Shown here piece after piece: positions 8,534 through 18,956 of a stretch of DNA of 64,000 nucleotides; position 1 is the first letter of the stretch; every line of letters starts with the position of its first letter. Position numbers and translations under genes: made by a program. This stretch comes from Pseudorhizobium flavum (GTDB lineage Bacteria; Pseudomonadota; Alphaproteobacteria; Rhizobiales; Rhizobiaceae). The stretch is from positions 806,001 through 870,000 of the forward strand of contig NZ_LR723670.1 in the NCBI RefSeq assembly GCF_902502825.2, written 5' to 3'. The notes beneath the pieces were generated by a model that was not told the origin of the DNA, searched no databases, and worked only from the letters and a program-made list of their open reading frames with translations.

Positions 8534-11500
8534 TCAGGCTGCGGCACGCGCCCAGCGGACGATCGCCGCCTCGGTGAACTCGGCGAACGACAAGGGTCTG
8601 GCAAAGGCGTAGCCCTGCAGCAGGTCGCACCCCAGTTCCCGCAGCATGGCGGCGTGCTGCATGCTTTCGACCCCCTCCGCCACAGTCTCGACGCCGAGCG
8701 AGCGGGCGATGTCGATGATCGAGCGCACGAGCGCCCGTTCCTGCGGCGAGTGCAGGATCGGCATGACCAGCTGCCGGTCGATCTTCAGGCGCTGCGGCTT
8801 GAGCTTAAGCACGCCGACGATAGAGGTATGGCCAGTGCCGAAATCGTCGATCTCTATATCGATGCCGAGGCCGCTTATCTGCTCGAGATTGCGCGCGACG
8901 ACATCCTCGTGTTCGTCCAGGAAGATAGACTCGACGAGCTCGAACGCGATCTGCCCGGGCCTGATATCCAGCAGCTTCAGGCCTTCGATCAGCTTCTCGT
9001 CGTGAAGGCGACGGGACGATACATTGACCGAGACGCGCGGCACGCTCACGCCAAGTTCCGCCCAGCGTTTGAGGTCCTTCAACACTGTTTCCAGGACGAT
9101 CTGGTCTATGGTTGCGGCGACATTTAATTCCTCGGCGATCCGCAAGAAGCGGTCCGGGGTGAGGATGCCGAGATGGGGGTGGTTCCAGCGGACGAGCGCC
9201 TCCACCCCAGCAAGCTGACTGGTGCGCGCATCGAACTGGGGTTGGTAGCGCGTCGTGAACTCATGGTTCTCGAGGCCCGCCAGCAGTTCGTCGGCCGTGC
9301 GCTTGTGGCCGACGATTTCGGCCTGCAGGTTCTGGGTAAAGAACTCGTAGCGGTTCCTGCCCATGGCCTTGGCCCGGTAGAGGGCAATGTCGGCATTCAC
9401 GAGGACGCGGCGCGCATCGATGTTGACGCCACTTGCCTGCGCGATGCCGATCGAGACGCCGCCGCGGCACGCAAAACCATCGATGTCGATCGGCTGGCGA
9501 AGCTCGCCGATGATGCGGGTCGCCAGCTGCGCGACGCGATCATGGCCGTTCTCATCGCGAATGAGGATGACGAATTCATCACCACCGATGCGAGCGACGA
9601 TGTCGTTCTCGCGAACATTGCGTGACAGCACCTCGGAGGCATGCACCAGCATCGCGTCCCCGGCCGCGTGTCCAAGCGTATCGTTGATCTGCTTGAAGCG
9701 GTCGAGATCCAGGTGGAGGATCGTGAGCTTCTGTCGTTCGGTGCGGCTCTGGCGCGACAGGAGATCCAGTTCCGCGTCCAGCTTGCGTCGGTTACCGAGA
9801 CCCGTCAGTGGGTCGTGCAGCGCGTTGTGTTCGATGCGGCTCTTGGCGAATTCGAGTTCTAGGTTCTTGGCATCAGATTCGGCCTTGGCAGCCTTCAATT
9901 GGGCCGTCAGAACGGCGTCTTCTGTCACGTCGAAGGCGATGCCGACGACCTTGCGGCGCCCGTTTCGGTCGACCTGAAGCTGCCCGACGGAACGGATGTA
10001 GCGCACATTGCCCTCGCCCTGCGGAACGCGCACGACGAGCGTCTCCTTGATGCCGGAAGTCTGGAACCCGTAGGAGACCGTCTTCGCCATCTCCCGGTCG
10101 TCGGGGTGCACGAGCTTGGACCATTCGTGGTGCGAGACTATCCCGTCCGTGTAGGGGATGCCGTAGAGCTGGCACATGCGCTCGTCCCATCGCTCCGTCC
10201 GTGTTTCCAGATCGACCTCCCAGATGCCGCAGTTGTACGAGGCGAGAGCGAGATCGAGCTTGCTCGAAAGTTCATCGAGCTCCTGCTCGCGCTTGGAGAG
10301 CTCGTCGAGCGCGAGCTCCAGTTCGGCGTTCTTGATGTCGCTGACCGCCTTGGCATCGCGCAGCATCTGCGCCATCAGCATGTCGGCCGTCACGTCCCAG
10401 ACGATGCCCGTGCTGCGGAGGGTTCCATCCGGATTGCGATAACTTGCGCCAGCGGATCTGAGGTAGCGGACCGCCCCGTCCTCCGTCGCGACGCGATAGG
10501 TTTCTGTGCATGCGGTCTTGGCGCAGATGCAGTTGAAGAAATGTGCTTCCGCCGCTTCCAGGTCCTCGGGATAGATCGCGCCGTGCCAGTCGTCCAGCCT
10601 GTTGCGCACCCCATCTTGTTCGCAGCCATGCAGAGCAGCCGAGCGGTCGTCCCAGAACAGGTGGTGCCCGTTATCGGTCACCTCCCAGATCCCGATATTG
10701 GACGCTTCCATGGCGAGGTTGAAACGCTGTGACAGTTCCAGAAGGTTCGCCTCGCGGGCCTTCAACGCGGTGATGTTGCGGTTGCGTTCGCCGATGAGGA
10801 TACTTGCCAGCAGGATCGGAAGCACGACACCAAGTCCGCCGAAGACCAGGGAGAAGCGGTATTCGGCTTGGTCTGGTGCGGTCACGTCCCACCCTGTCGA
10901 TGGCGCAACGACGACCTGCCAGACGGTTGTCGCCAACGGTATCTGCCATTCGAGCGGCTGAAGATCGCTGACGCTCGCTTGTCCGACGAAGGGGATTTGC
11001 ACGCGGCTGTCGCGAATGGCTATCTCCAGTCCAGGAGCATTCGTCAGTCGTGCTGCATCGAGATCCGGGACGAACTCGATGCCGGATGCTGTCATCAATG
11101 CGATCTTGTCGATCAGCAATGCTACGCTAATGGGCCGCTCCGTGCTTGCCGGGGCTTCGATGGGAGAGACGATGATGAGGAACGGGCTGTCAGGTTTCGA
11201 CATGATCGCCGACGCTCGCCGGGCCACCTGCTCCCGCACGGCGGCAGCAAGCCTGTCGCCGTCGAGAGGTGACCGGCTAAGGAAGGTGTCAAGGCCGTTT
11301 TCCGATGCGACCGCGATCGCCGCTACACTAGGATTCCGCTGCAGTTCGTATTCCGCAAGCGCCTGGAAGAACTCCTCCGATCCGAACTCTCGCGATTGAT
11401 GCGCGAGAGCCAGCCGCCCGGTCGCCGCTACTTCGTCATCGATTTCCGATTTGATGCGCAGGGAAACGAACATGATCGCTCGCTCCGCGCGTTCGCGCAA

Positions 11501-11650
11501 TTCTTCCTGATATTGTCGCCGGTGTCGTTCATCGAGCGATGAGGCAAGGAGTAGAACCAGGCCGGCAACCGCCACGGTTGCTACTGCAAGAACCGGAGTC
11601 CTTCCAACGATTGGCCGCAGATGCGCGCGCAGCATTCCCCAGGCAGTCAA
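8534..11650 (-). CDS. Membrane CHASE-PAS-PAS-GGDEF-EAL cyclic-di-GMP enzyme
   Basis: A 1038-residue sensor for c-di-GMP turnover. A membrane helix (about 19-36) is followed by a periplasmic region resembling CHASE (about 60-260), a second helix (about 268-290) and two PAS domains (about 310-430 and 460-590). Then come GGDEF and EAL domains. The GGDEF motif is intact (residues 689-693), with an inhibitory-site RxxD (REND) five residues ahead. The EAL domain has EAL (817-819), NVSSRR, DDFGTG and KIDR, so both diguanylate cyclase and phosphodiesterase activity are possible. TTG at 11650 is favoured by AGGGG five bases before it; the first ATG is at 11635. The ligand is unknown. Confidence 0.88.
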   Translation of the reverse strand: MTAWGMLRAHLRPIVGRTPVLAVATVAVAGLVLLLASSLDERHRRQYQEELRERAERAIMFVSLRIKSEIDDEVAATGRLALAHQSREFGSEEFFQALAEYELQRNPSVAAIAVASENGLDTFLSRSPLDGDRLAAAVREQVARRASAIMSKPDSPFLIIVSPIEAPASTERPISVALLIDKIALMTASGIEFVPDLDAARLTNAPGLEIAIRDSRVQIPFVGQASVSDLQPLEWQIPLATTVWQVVVAPSTGWDVTAPDQAEYRFSLVFGGLGVVLPILLASILIGERNRNITALKAREANLLELSQRFNLAMEASNIGIWEVTDNGHHLFWDDRSAALHGCEQDGVRNRLDDWHGAIYPEDLEAAEAHFFNCICAKTACTETYRVATEDGAVRYLRSAGASYRNPDGTLRSTGIVWDVTADMLMAQMLRDAKAVSDIKNAELELALDELSKREQELDELSSKLDLALASYNCGIWEVDLETRTERWDERMCQLYGIPYTDGIVSHHEWSKLVHPDDREMAKTVSYGFQTSGIKETLVVRVPQGEGNVRYIRSVGQLQVDRNGRRKVVGIAFDVTEDAVLTAQLKAAKAESDAKNLELEFAKSRIEHNALHDPLTGLGNRRKLDAELDLLSRQSRTERQKLTILHLDLDRFKQINDTLGHAAGDAMLVHASEVLSRNVRENDIVARIGGDEFVILIRDENGHDRVAQLATRIIGELRQPIDIDGFACRGGVSIGIAQASGVNIDARRVLVNADIALYRAKAMGRNRYEFFTQNLQAEIVGHKRTADELLAGLENHEFTTRYQPQFDARTSQLAGVEALVRWNHPHLGILTPDRFLRIAEELNVAATIDQIVLETVLKDLKRWAELGVSVPRVSVNVSSRRLHDEKLIEGLKLLDIRPGQIAFELVESIFLDEHEDVVARNLEQISGLGIDIEIDDFGTGHTSIVGVLKLKPQRLKIDRQLVMPILHSPQERALVRSIIDIARSLGVETVAEGVESMQHAAMLRELGCDLLQGYAFARPLSFAEFTEAAIVRWARAAA

Positions 11651-11914
11651 ACTCGCCCCTTTTCATCTCACCTGACAAGCGACGGTTTTACATGGTCCGG
11701 GTTAATGGCTGATTGCGTCGTCCAGGAGCCTCATGCGCCGGGAGAGACAACATCCCCGCGTTAATGGAGGTCTGCGCTTAGAGGCTTGATCGGAATTAAC
11801 AATCAGGTCACTACTTGCACGGAAAAAGTCATGACCGCGGGCGAATTTCGCCACAATCCGGAGACTATCTTGCGCCTCTATCAAGCCTGTCTGATTTGCC
11901 TGAAAGTCCTCACT

Positions 11915-12175
11915 ATGCGCTTCCTGATTGCTGCCCTGCTCGGAACTGCCAGTCTCCTCTCGCCGCTGAGCGGCTTCGCGCAGAGTTCGGACGTGGAAGC
12001 CACCATCCAGTCGGTGGATCTCAATGACCTGACGCTGACACTGGATGACGGCAAGACCTACAAGGTTCCGGAGGAGTTCAATTTCGAGGGCTTGGAGTCC
12101 GGCGTGAAGGTGCTGGTCTTCTACACCGAAGTCGATGGCAGCCGCGTGGTGGATGATCTGGAGATCGTCCAGTAG
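11915..12175 (+). CDS. Small exported DUF1344 protein
   Basis: An 86-residue secreted protein with a signal peptide ending near FAQSS (about residue 21). The mature part contains VEATIQSVDLNDLTLTLDDG followed by YKVPEEF, the pattern of the DUF1344 family found in rhizobia; no biochemical role is known. The open frame reaches back to 11786, but the ATG at 11915 gives a clean signal peptide. The 264 bases between the GGDEF-EAL start and this gene contain two copies of GTTAATGG about 60 bp apart and no further gene. It ends one base before the convergent phosphatase. Confidence 0.78.
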   Translation: MRFLIAALLGTASLLSPLSGFAQSSDVEATIQSVDLNDLTLTLDDGKTYKVPEEFNFEGLESGVKVLVFYTEVDGSRVVDDLEIVQ

Positions 12176-12176
12176 G

Positions 12177-12764
12177 TCAGTGCCAGCCGAGGCTGCCTTT
12201 ATCCAGGTCCACTTTCAGGATTTTGTCCTGTGGGACGTTCATCTTGGCCGCTTCCTCTTCGGTGGTATCTGCCACCAATCGGAAGATGGATCTTATGACG
12301 CCGCCGTGCGTGACGCAGATCGTCGGCCGGTCCAGTGATTTCAGCCAGGCACCGACCCGCCAGGAGAGAATTTCATAGCTCTCGGCATCCGTGCCCGGCG
12401 GAATGAAGTTCCACTTTTGCGCATCTCTCGCCAGCAGTCGGTCCGGTGCGAAATCGTGCACCTCTGCCAGCGTATGACCTTCCCAATCCCCGAAGGAAAG
12501 CTCGAGCAGTCGCTCGTCCGTACGGTAGGCGGATGGGTCGAGCCCCATTGCGGTACGCAGCCGCTCCATGGTCTCCCGCGTACGGGAAAGGGGGCTGGCA
12601 ACGAAGTCGTAGGAGGAAGGATCTCCGATCATCTCCAGGAGAACCCGCCCGTTGCGGGTCGCCTGAGAGCGACCGCGCTCGTTGAGCGCAATGTCCTTTT
12701 GTCCCTGGAGGCGCCCTTCGGCATTCCAGTCCGTCTGGCCGTGGCGGACCATGTAGATGAGCAC
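12177..12764 (-). CDS. Histidine phosphatase family protein (phosphoglycerate-mutase-like)
   Basis: A 195-residue protein of the RHG superfamily. The catalytic motif VRHGQTDWN is at residues 6-14, and the downstream catalytic His lies in CVTHGG (about 150-155). Small stand-alone members act on diverse phosphomonoesters, and a role as cofactor-dependent phosphoglycerate mutase is not supported by length or motif alone. It follows fabI by 18 bp on the same strand and is probably co-transcribed with it. Confidence 0.85.
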   Translation of the reverse strand: MLIYMVRHGQTDWNAEGRLQGQKDIALNERGRSQATRNGRVLLEMIGDPSSYDFVASPLSRTRETMERLRTAMGLDPSAYRTDERLLELSFGDWEGHTLAEVHDFAPDRLLARDAQKWNFIPPGTDAESYEILSWRVGAWLKSLDRPTICVTHGGVIRSIFRLVADTTEEEAAKMNVPQDKILKVDLDKGSLGWH

Positions 12765-12782
12765 GGCCTTCGTTCCCTGGCG

Positions 12783-13601
12783 TCAATCCTTGATGACGGA
12801 GATGTCCGGAGCATCGACGGCTTTCATGCCGACGACATGATAGCCGCTGTCGGCATGATGGACTTCGCCCGTAACCGACCGCGACAGGTCGGACAGCAGG
12901 TAAAGGCCGACATCACCCACTTCCTCGATGGTGACCGTACGACGCAGCGGCGCATTATACTCGTTCCACTTCAAGATGTAGCGGAAGTCGCCGATCCCGG
13001 AGGCAGCCAGCGTCTTGATCGGGCCGGCGGAAATGGCATTGACGCGGATATTCTTGGGGCCGAGATCGACCGCCAGATACTTCACACTCGCCTCCAGCGC
13101 CGCCTTCGCCACGCCCATGACGTTGTAGTTCGGCATGACCTTCTCGGCGCCGTAATAGGTCAGGGTCAGCATGGAGCCACCGTCTGACATCAGCTTTTCG
13201 GCGCGTCGCGCCACAGATGTGAGCGAATAGACGGAGATCCGCATCGTCTTGTCGAAATTGTCGGCCGTGGTGTCGACGTAGCGACCGGTCAGTTCATCCT
13301 TGTCGGAGAAGCCGATGGCGTGGACGAGGAAATCGATCTTTCCCCAAAGCTTTTCGATCTCCGCAAATGCGGCATCGATGCTTGCCTCATCTCCGACATC
13401 ACAGTCGCCCGCAACCACGGCACCGATCTCTGCGGCAAGCGGTTCGACCCGCTTGCGAAGGGCATCGCCCTGGTAGGTGAAGGCGACCTCGCCTCCCTGT
13501 GCGTGGATGGCCTTGGCAATGCCCCAAGCGATCGAGCGGTTGTTGGCGACGCCCATAATGACGCCGCGCTTGCCTGCCATGAGGCCTGAAGCCTGAACCA
13601 T
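12783..13601 (-). CDS. fabI: Enoyl-[acyl-carrier-protein] reductase (NADH)
   Basis: A 272-residue SDR-type enoyl-ACP reductase, the last reductive step of each fatty-acid elongation cycle. The divergent nucleotide-binding start is GVANNRSIAWGIA, and FTYQG follows at residues 41-45. The FabI-specific catalytic pair Y159-x6-K166 lies in YNVMGVAK, with an additional Tyr at 149 in LTYYG. SAGPIKTLAASGI is also diagnostic. Alphaproteobacteria often have two fabI copies; only this one is in the window. A DnaJ-like gene lies upstream on the same strand, 144 bp away. Confidence 0.95.
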   Translation of the reverse strand: MVQASGLMAGKRGVIMGVANNRSIAWGIAKAIHAQGGEVAFTYQGDALRKRVEPLAAEIGAVVAGDCDVGDEASIDAAFAEIEKLWGKIDFLVHAIGFSDKDELTGRYVDTTADNFDKTMRISVYSLTSVARRAEKLMSDGGSMLTLTYYGAEKVMPNYNVMGVAKAALEASVKYLAVDLGPKNIRVNAISAGPIKTLAASGIGDFRYILKWNEYNAPLRRTVTIEEVGDVGLYLLSDLSRSVTGEVHHADSGYHVVGMKAVDAPDISVIKD

Positions 13602-13745
13602 GCTGTGTCCCCTGAGACCAAAGTCGAAACCTGAAAAGTCAGGCCTGCCTATGGCATAGGCGGTTCAACCGTTCAAGTTGACCTGGATCATCTCATGTAG
13701 CCACTCGTAACAAAGAGTGCATGACAGGGAGGCGGCCAGCCATAC

Positions 13746-14894
13746 TCAGACGTAGAGGCCCTCGCGCATGTGCCGCATCAGGTCCGTCACCTTCGCGTCG
13801 GGCTTTTCCCACAGCATCACCCGCAGTTCGACGACCAGCTTGCCGCGACTACCCTCGCCATTGGCAAGCCCGAGCTCCTCCAGTTCAATTGCCCGATCCG
13901 AGCCCGACCATGGTGGAACCGTGATCTGTCTGGGTCCCTCCGGTGTGTCGACCTGGGTTTCGGTTCCGAGCACGGCGTCCTCGAGCGAAATCGGCATGAT
14001 GGTGTGGATATCGTATTCCTCGACCCGGAACTTTGCGTCTGACACCAGCTTGAGGGTCACGAGCAGGTCGCCGCGCAGCATGCCCGGCACCTTCAGTCCC
14101 TGGCCCTTCAGGCGCGCAACATGGCCGGCGGTCATGCCGGGCTCGAGCCGGAAGTGAACTTCGCGATCCTCCGGCAGCTTGATCGCCACCCAGCTCTGCT
14201 TCAGAAGTTCTTCGAGGGAAACATGCGCTTCGACGGCATGATCCGGCGCCTTTTCCGGCGGAGCATTCACCCCGCGAATGCGGCGGACGAGTGAAGCGAT
14301 GAGATCAACCGCCTGCACGGGCAGCGGCCGCGGCTCCGGCGCGATATTGCCGCCTTCCGACGGATTTTTGTCCGTTCCCGCAGCTGAACCCGAGGAGAAA
14401 GATGAAGGTTGGGGCTGAGCCCTTCCGCTTGCCTCGCTGTCCTGCCTCGTCCGGCCCTCGTCGGCGCTCGCACCTGCATCCTTCGCTGCGCCGAATATCC
14501 GTTCGACCATGTCTTCGGCAGCTTCCGTCTCGGGCGCTGACGCCTTGGCATTCGCCTGTGCCTGGGCGCGCTGGGCATTGGCCCGTGCGAGCTCCTCCAT
14601 GACCTTCTCGGCATTCGCCTTGGCCGCCTTGGCGCGCTCGGCAGCTTCGCGTGCAGCCTGGCGCTGCTGCAGGATGGTTTGGTGGGCGTCGACGGCGCGG
14701 TCGTAGCGCTTGCGGCGCTCAGGGTCCTTCAGAACCTCATAAGCGCGACCCACTTCCGCGAAACGGCTCGAAGCACCCGGGTCGCTTTGATTGTGGTCAG
14801 GATGGACGGATTTGGCCTTCGAACGCCAGGCAGCCTTGATCTCGTCTGCATCGGCATTTCGTTGCACACCAAGAACAGAGTACGGATCACGCAT
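13746..14894 (-). CDS. DnaJ-family co-chaperone (CbpA-like, no zinc finger)
   Basis: A 382-residue J-domain protein. The N-terminal J domain carries HPD (residues 31-33), which stimulates DnaK ATPase. An Ala/Gln/Glu-rich stretch with coiled-coil character follows at about 75-125, then a low-complexity linker. A CbpA-like C-terminal substrate-binding region begins near VSLEELLKQSWVAIKLPE and includes GDLLVTLKL. There are no CxxCxGxG zinc repeats, so this is not housekeeping DnaJ. The 183 bases upstream of its start, before the surface-protein gene, hold no recognisable gene. Confidence 0.82.
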   Translation of the reverse strand: MRDPYSVLGVQRNADADEIKAAWRSKAKSVHPDHNQSDPGASSRFAEVGRAYEVLKDPERRKRYDRAVDAHQTILQQRQAAREAAERAKAAKANAEKVMEELARANAQRAQAQANAKASAPETEAAEDMVERIFGAAKDAGASADEGRTRQDSEASGRAQPQPSSFSSGSAAGTDKNPSEGGNIAPEPRPLPVQAVDLIASLVRRIRGVNAPPEKAPDHAVEAHVSLEELLKQSWVAIKLPEDREVHFRLEPGMTAGHVARLKGQGLKVPGMLRGDLLVTLKLVSDAKFRVEEYDIHTIMPISLEDAVLGTETQVDTPEGPRQITVPPWSGSDRAIELEELGLANGEGSRGKLVVELRVMLWEKPDAKVTDLMRHMREGLYV

Positions 14895-15077
14895 GAAATG
14901 ACCACCGGTTCAAAGAATGGCGTACCCCACGATGTGTGGCCCCGCCTGTTATAACGACAACAACGTTCACGGAGTCGACCGGTTCCTTTCCCGGTGTCTC
15001 CGCGGCACTGAAGGTTATCAGGACAATTGTGAATCAGTGGTTACGCGTGCCGTGCAGGGTGCCGGACGGTTAAAATT

Positions 15078-15530
15078 CTACTGACGATCGAAAGCAGTCA
15101 GCAACCAGTCGCCCCGACCCGTCATGCATGCCTGGCCGGAGAACATCGCTATTCCCTCGTAGGAGTGACGGGTGGTCTTGAAGTCGCGGCAGACCCGGCC
15201 TGCATTCCGCGCTTCCTTTATGGTCGATACCACGCCTGCGCTGCCGGTGGCCGTGTTTGCCCAGGGCAGGGGCGTATCGCCGACCTTGGCAAGATCGGCC
15301 GATGTCACGGCGTTGCGGACGGTCGCCTCGTCCGACAGGACGTCTTCTGATCCGCTGCGTGGCACGGTTCCCGTCGAGATGGAGCGATCGACCTTCGATG
15401 CGCTGCCGAGCAGGTCAAGACTGCTGGTACATGAGGTCGAGGAAAGCGCGATCGATATCAGGGCGAACGCATGCGTACTTGTTCGGACCAGCCACTTTGA
15501 GCGCTTGTTCGACTTTGCTATCAGTACCAC
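15078..15530 (-). CDS. RT0821/Lpp0805-family surface lipoprotein
   Basis: A protein of about 150 residues starting at a GTG (15530) that has AGGA eight bases upstream. A positively charged N terminus and hydrophobic stretch end in STSC at about residue 34, which looks like a lipobox. The C-terminal half has the family pattern: [18 protein letters not shown], then [10 protein letters not shown] and [11 protein letters not shown]. The function of these envelope proteins is unknown. The open frame extends to 15719, but that part is antisense to pdxH and has no family similarity. Divergent from pdxH with 61 bp between starts. Confidence 0.72.
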   Translation of the reverse strand: MVLIAKSNKRSKWLVRTSTHAFALISIALSSTSCTSSLDLLGSASKVDRSISTGTVPRSGSEDVLSDEATVRNAVTSADLAKVGDTPLPWANTATGSAGVVSTIKEARNAGRVCRDFKTTRHSYEGIAMFSGQACMTGRGDWLLTAFDRQ

Positions 15531-15591
15531 CTTGCGTCCTGTCCGGGCTGAGTCACGGGCAAATTCACCAGTCGGGAGTGTTTTAGTCAAT

Positions 15592-16212
15592 ATGTCTGAG
15601 AGTGGGTTAACAACGAGTGACTTCACCGAAGAACACGAGCCTTTTGCCCTGTTCGGAAAATGGCTGAAGGAAGCGGAGACATCCGAGCTAAATGATCCGA
15701 CGGCCGTGGCGCTCGCCACGGTGGACGATCATGGCATGCCCAACGTGCGTATGGTCCTGCTGAAGGGATATGACGAGCAGGGCTTTGTCTTCTACACCAA
15801 CTTCGAAAGCCAGAAAGGCCGGGAAATCCTTGGCCAGAAAAAGGCGGCAATGTGCTTCCACTGGAAGTCCCTGCGTCGGCAGGTGAGGCTGAGGGGCGAG
15901 GTCGAGGTGGTGACCGACGCCGAGGCCGACGCCTACTACGCGACCCGTCCCCGCGGCAGCCGGATCGGGGCCTGGGCGTCGAAACAGTCCCGGCCTCTCG
16001 AAGGTCGGTTCGCGCTGGAAAAGGCCGTGGCTGAGTTCACGGCCCGATATGCAATCGGGGAGATCCCGCGCCCGGCGCACTGGTCCGGCTTCCGGATCAA
16101 GCCCGTTTCCATCGAATTCTGGCACGACCGCCCCTTCCGCCTGCATGACCGGATCGAGTTCCGGCGTCCCTCTCCCGAAGGCGCCTGGGAAAAGGTCAGG
16201 ATGTATCCCTGA
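15592..16212 (+). CDS. pdxH: Pyridoxamine 5'-phosphate oxidase
   Basis: A 206-residue FMN enzyme that oxidises pyridoxine or pyridoxamine 5'-phosphate to pyridoxal 5'-phosphate. Signatures are [18 protein letters not shown], the FMN-binding [39 protein letters not shown] and the C-terminal RLHDRIEF. The ATG at 15592 is used; the frame is open another 420 bases upstream, but that part is the complement of the neighbouring lipoprotein gene. It ends two bases before the convergent deacetylase gene. Confidence 0.95.
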   Translation: MSESGLTTSDFTEEHEPFALFGKWLKEAETSELNDPTAVALATVDDHGMPNVRMVLLKGYDEQGFVFYTNFESQKGREILGQKKAAMCFHWKSLRRQVRLRGEVEVVTDAEADAYYATRPRGSRIGAWASKQSRPLEGRFALEKAVAEFTARYAIGEIPRPAHWSGFRIKPVSIEFWHDRPFRLHDRIEFRRPSPEGAWEKVRMYP

Positions 16213-16214
16213 TC

Positions 16215-17267
16215 CTAACGCATCAGCTTGAAGGGGATGCCGGAAGCCAGCGCCGACACGTAGCGGGGACGCTGGAAGTGCCCGTTCAGGGAAATCCGGG
16301 GCAGGGCGCTCAGCCGACCTACTGAGGTTTCGTCGATTGTCCCGGGTTGCGTGGTGACCGCCACCTCGAAGCCGACCTCCCGTGCTATCTCCATGTCCCG
16401 CTCAGTCACGGCAGCTGGAAATCCATAAGGATAGGCGAAGGCATGGGGGCGCTTGCCGGTGAGCGCCTCAAGCCAGTCCGCCGATTGCTCCAGCTCGCGG
16501 CGCGCCTCGGGCGTCAGGAGCCGGGCGACGTTGCGATGGCTGAGTGTGTGGGCGCCCGCGGAGGCGAGGGGATGCGACGCAATCCGCCGCAACTCGTCGC
16601 AACTCATGACGAGATGATCAGTGATCTTCAGCGGATCGATCCCGTGCTCGCGCGCAAGCCCATCGATCCGGGCAACCGCGACGTCCTCGGACTCGGTCTC
16701 GACGAAGCGTGCGAAGAGATCGAACGCCTGCAGTTTCTGCGGCTCCGTGGAAAGGTCGAGGCTCTCTTCGCCTTGGCCGAAATCAAACCGAAGTGTGTCG
16801 TTGCAAGTGAGAAGACGTCCGAGCGTCTCCCACCAGAGCGTATGAGTGCGCTCGCAAAACCCGCGGGTGAAGAAGATGGTGAAGGGGACGCCATGCCGCT
16901 CGAAGACCGGCAGCGCGTGCTCCGCATTGTTGCGATAGCCGTCGTCCAGGGTGAAGACGGCGAACGGCTGTGTGCCAGGCGACCGCAGCCGCGCAGCAAC
17001 CTCATCCAGGCGAATGAACTCATACCCATCCTCCCGGAGCTGCGCGATCGCCTGATCGAGGAATTCGGGGGTGACTTCCAGATGCCTGTTGGCGGCAAAG
17101 GACGAGGCGTCTGGCGGGCGGACGTGGTGCAGTGTGAAGATCGCGCCACGGCCCCTGGCTTTCTTGATCGCTCCGGCCCGTGTGAGCAGCGCTGCCGCTT
17201 CGAGTGCGCCGGCGATCGCCAACCGCTTGCCCCGGCGCTTCAGCAGCGCCTTCAACCGCATACTCAT
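16215..17267 (-). CDS. Polysaccharide deacetylase (NodB homology domain)
   Basis: A 350-residue carbohydrate esterase family 4 protein. The metal-binding and catalytic Asp pair is in FTLDDGYRNN (D108, D109), and the metal-binding His motif is HTLSH in SAGAHTLSHRNV. TGKRPHAFAYPYG is a further CE4 motif. The substrate in this subfamily is unknown and may be a surface or cell-wall glycan. No clear signal peptide is seen; the N terminus is basic with a short hydrophobic stretch. ATGs at 17267 and 17261 are both possible starts. Confidence 0.83.
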   Translation of the reverse strand: MSMRLKALLKRRGKRLAIAGALEAAALLTRAGAIKKARGRGAIFTLHHVRPPDASSFAANRHLEVTPEFLDQAIAQLREDGYEFIRLDEVAARLRSPGTQPFAVFTLDDGYRNNAEHALPVFERHGVPFTIFFTRGFCERTHTLWWETLGRLLTCNDTLRFDFGQGEESLDLSTEPQKLQAFDLFARFVETESEDVAVARIDGLAREHGIDPLKITDHLVMSCDELRRIASHPLASAGAHTLSHRNVARLLTPEARRELEQSADWLEALTGKRPHAFAYPYGFPAAVTERDMEIAREVGFEVAVTTQPGTIDETSVGRLSALPRISLNGHFQRPRYVSALASGIPFKLMR

Positions 17268-17460
17268 GGATATAAACCCGCCCCGTTGCCCCACCTGCCC
17301 GAGAAGTTAGACGGGATTGTCTTAATCGTTACTGAACCCGTTATCGGGCATCGGCCGCTCGTATAGGACCGAAAAGCCAATCACGTCTGAGTAGAAGGCA
17401 CGGCTCACTCGCCAATCCGAGACGGCGAGTTCCGGAACCAGGGCATTTGCCGCCAACGCT

Positions 17461-18876
17461 CTAAGTCCGCGTGCCGCCGACCGTGACCTGGTCCATGCGG
17501 AGATGCGGCTGGCCGACGCCCACCGGTACCCATTGCCCGGCCTTGCCGCAATTGCCGATACCGGTGTCGAGCTTGCTGTCGTTGCCGACCATCGAAACGC
17601 GCTTCATGGCCTCAGGCCCGTTGCCGATCAGCATGGCGCCCTTGATGGCCGGGCCGATCTTGCCGTTCTCGATCATGTAGGCCTCGGTGCAGCCGAAGAC
17701 GAACTTGCCGGAGGTGATGTCGACCTGCCCGCCGCCGAAGGATACGGCGTAGATGCCCTTCTTCACCGACGCGATGATTTCTTCCGGCGTCCTGTCGCCG
17801 CCAAGCATGTAGGTGTTTGTCATGCGCGGCATGGGTACATGTGCATAGCCCTGGCGGCGCCCGTTGCCGGTCGGCGTCATGCCCATCAACCGGGCGTTCT
17901 GCCGGTCCTGCATGTAGCCGACGAGCTTGCCGTTCTCGATCAGGACGTTGTAGCCGGAGGGGGTCCCTTCGTCGTCGATGGTGATGGAGCCGCGGCGATT
18001 GTCGATCGTGCCGTCATCGACGACGGTCACGCCGGGTGCGGCGACCATTTCGCCGAGCAGACCGGCGAAGGCGGATGTTTTCTTTCGGTTGAAGTCGCCT
18101 TCAAGTCCATGGCCAACGGCCTCGTGCAGCATCACGCCCGGCCAACCGTTGCCAAGCACGACATCCATGGTGCCTGCGGGCGCCTCGATGGCTTCAAGAT
18201 TGACCAACGCCTGCCGGAGCGCCTCGTCGGCACCCGTCTTCCAGTTGCCGCTGGCGACGAAATCGCCGAAGCCCATGCGACCGCCGGTGCCGAAGGAGCC
18301 CGATTCCTGCCGGTCGCCATCACCCACCACGACGGAAATGTTGACCCGCGTCATCGGCCGGATGTCCTGCACGCGGTGGCCGTCGGCGCGCAGGATGTCG
18401 ACCACCTGCCAGCTGGCGGAAGCCGTGGCGGTCACCTGCCGCACCTTAGGATCCTTGCCCCTCAGATAGGTGTCGATCTCCGTCAGGAGCTTCACCTTGT
18501 CCTCGAAGCTCGGCTGGCCGATGGGGTTCTCGTCGCCATAGTATTTCTTGTTGGTCCGCTGCGGTGCCGCGGCATAGGAGCCGGCATAGCCGGCCGTGAC
18601 TGCCCGCACCGCATCGGCTGCGCGTGATAGGGCCGCCGCTGACAGTTCGCCCGCATGCGCATAGCCCACCGATTCCCCCGCAACGGCACGAAGTCCGAAG
18701 CCCTGGTCGGTGTTGAAGCTCCCGCCTTTCAGCCGGCCGTTGTCGAACGTGAGCGATTCCGCCTGGGCATGTTCCACGAACAGCTCGCCGTCATCGGCAG
18801 CCGAAAGGGTTTCAGAGAGAATGCGGCGCAGCCTTGCCTCGTCGCAGTCGAAAAGGCTCAAGAGGTCGGTGTTCAT
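17461..18876 (-). CDS. tldD: Metalloprotease TldD
   Basis: A 471-residue subunit of the TldD/TldE protease, which in enterobacteria matures microcin B17 and degrades antitoxin CcdA. The zinc-binding HExxxH is HEAVGH at residues 251-256, and the downstream third ligand region is in KFVFGCTEAYMIENGK. The ATG at 18876 has GGGAG ten bases upstream; longer readings to 19113 have no similarity. TldE is not in the window. After the stop, a 7-bp stem at 17407-17430 is seen without a T-run; otherwise the 190 bases to the deacetylase start hold no gene. Confidence 0.93.
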   Translation of the reverse strand: MNTDLLSLFDCDEARLRRILSETLSAADDGELFVEHAQAESLTFDNGRLKGGSFNTDQGFGLRAVAGESVGYAHAGELSAAALSRAADAVRAVTAGYAGSYAAAPQRTNKKYYGDENPIGQPSFEDKVKLLTEIDTYLRGKDPKVRQVTATASASWQVVDILRADGHRVQDIRPMTRVNISVVVGDGDRQESGSFGTGGRMGFGDFVASGNWKTGADEALRQALVNLEAIEAPAGTMDVVLGNGWPGVMLHEAVGHGLEGDFNRKKTSAFAGLLGEMVAAPGVTVVDDGTIDNRRGSITIDDEGTPSGYNVLIENGKLVGYMQDRQNARLMGMTPTGNGRRQGYAHVPMPRMTNTYMLGGDRTPEEIIASVKKGIYAVSFGGGQVDITSGKFVFGCTEAYMIENGKIGPAIKGAMLIGNGPEAMKRVSMVGNDSKLDTGIGNCGKAGQWVPVGVGQPHLRMDQVTVGGTRT

Positions 18877-18956
18877 CAGTAAATGCTCCCTTGCTCCCCG
18901 CGATGACAGGGAGCGTGTGAAACCGATGTAGGTCCGGCTATAAGCCGAAGCAAGGA

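Noticed and set aside
15172..15591. N-terminal extension of pdxH by 140 codons
   Set aside because: The region is the complement of the surface lipoprotein gene; PdxH is full length from 15592.
17407..17430. ACTCGCC...GGCGAGT stem after tldD as a terminator
   Set aside because: A 7-bp stem with a 10-base loop and no T-run is too weak to call.
17503..18627. 374-codon open frame on the plus strand
   Set aside because: Antisense shadow of tldD, which has an intact HEAVGH motif.
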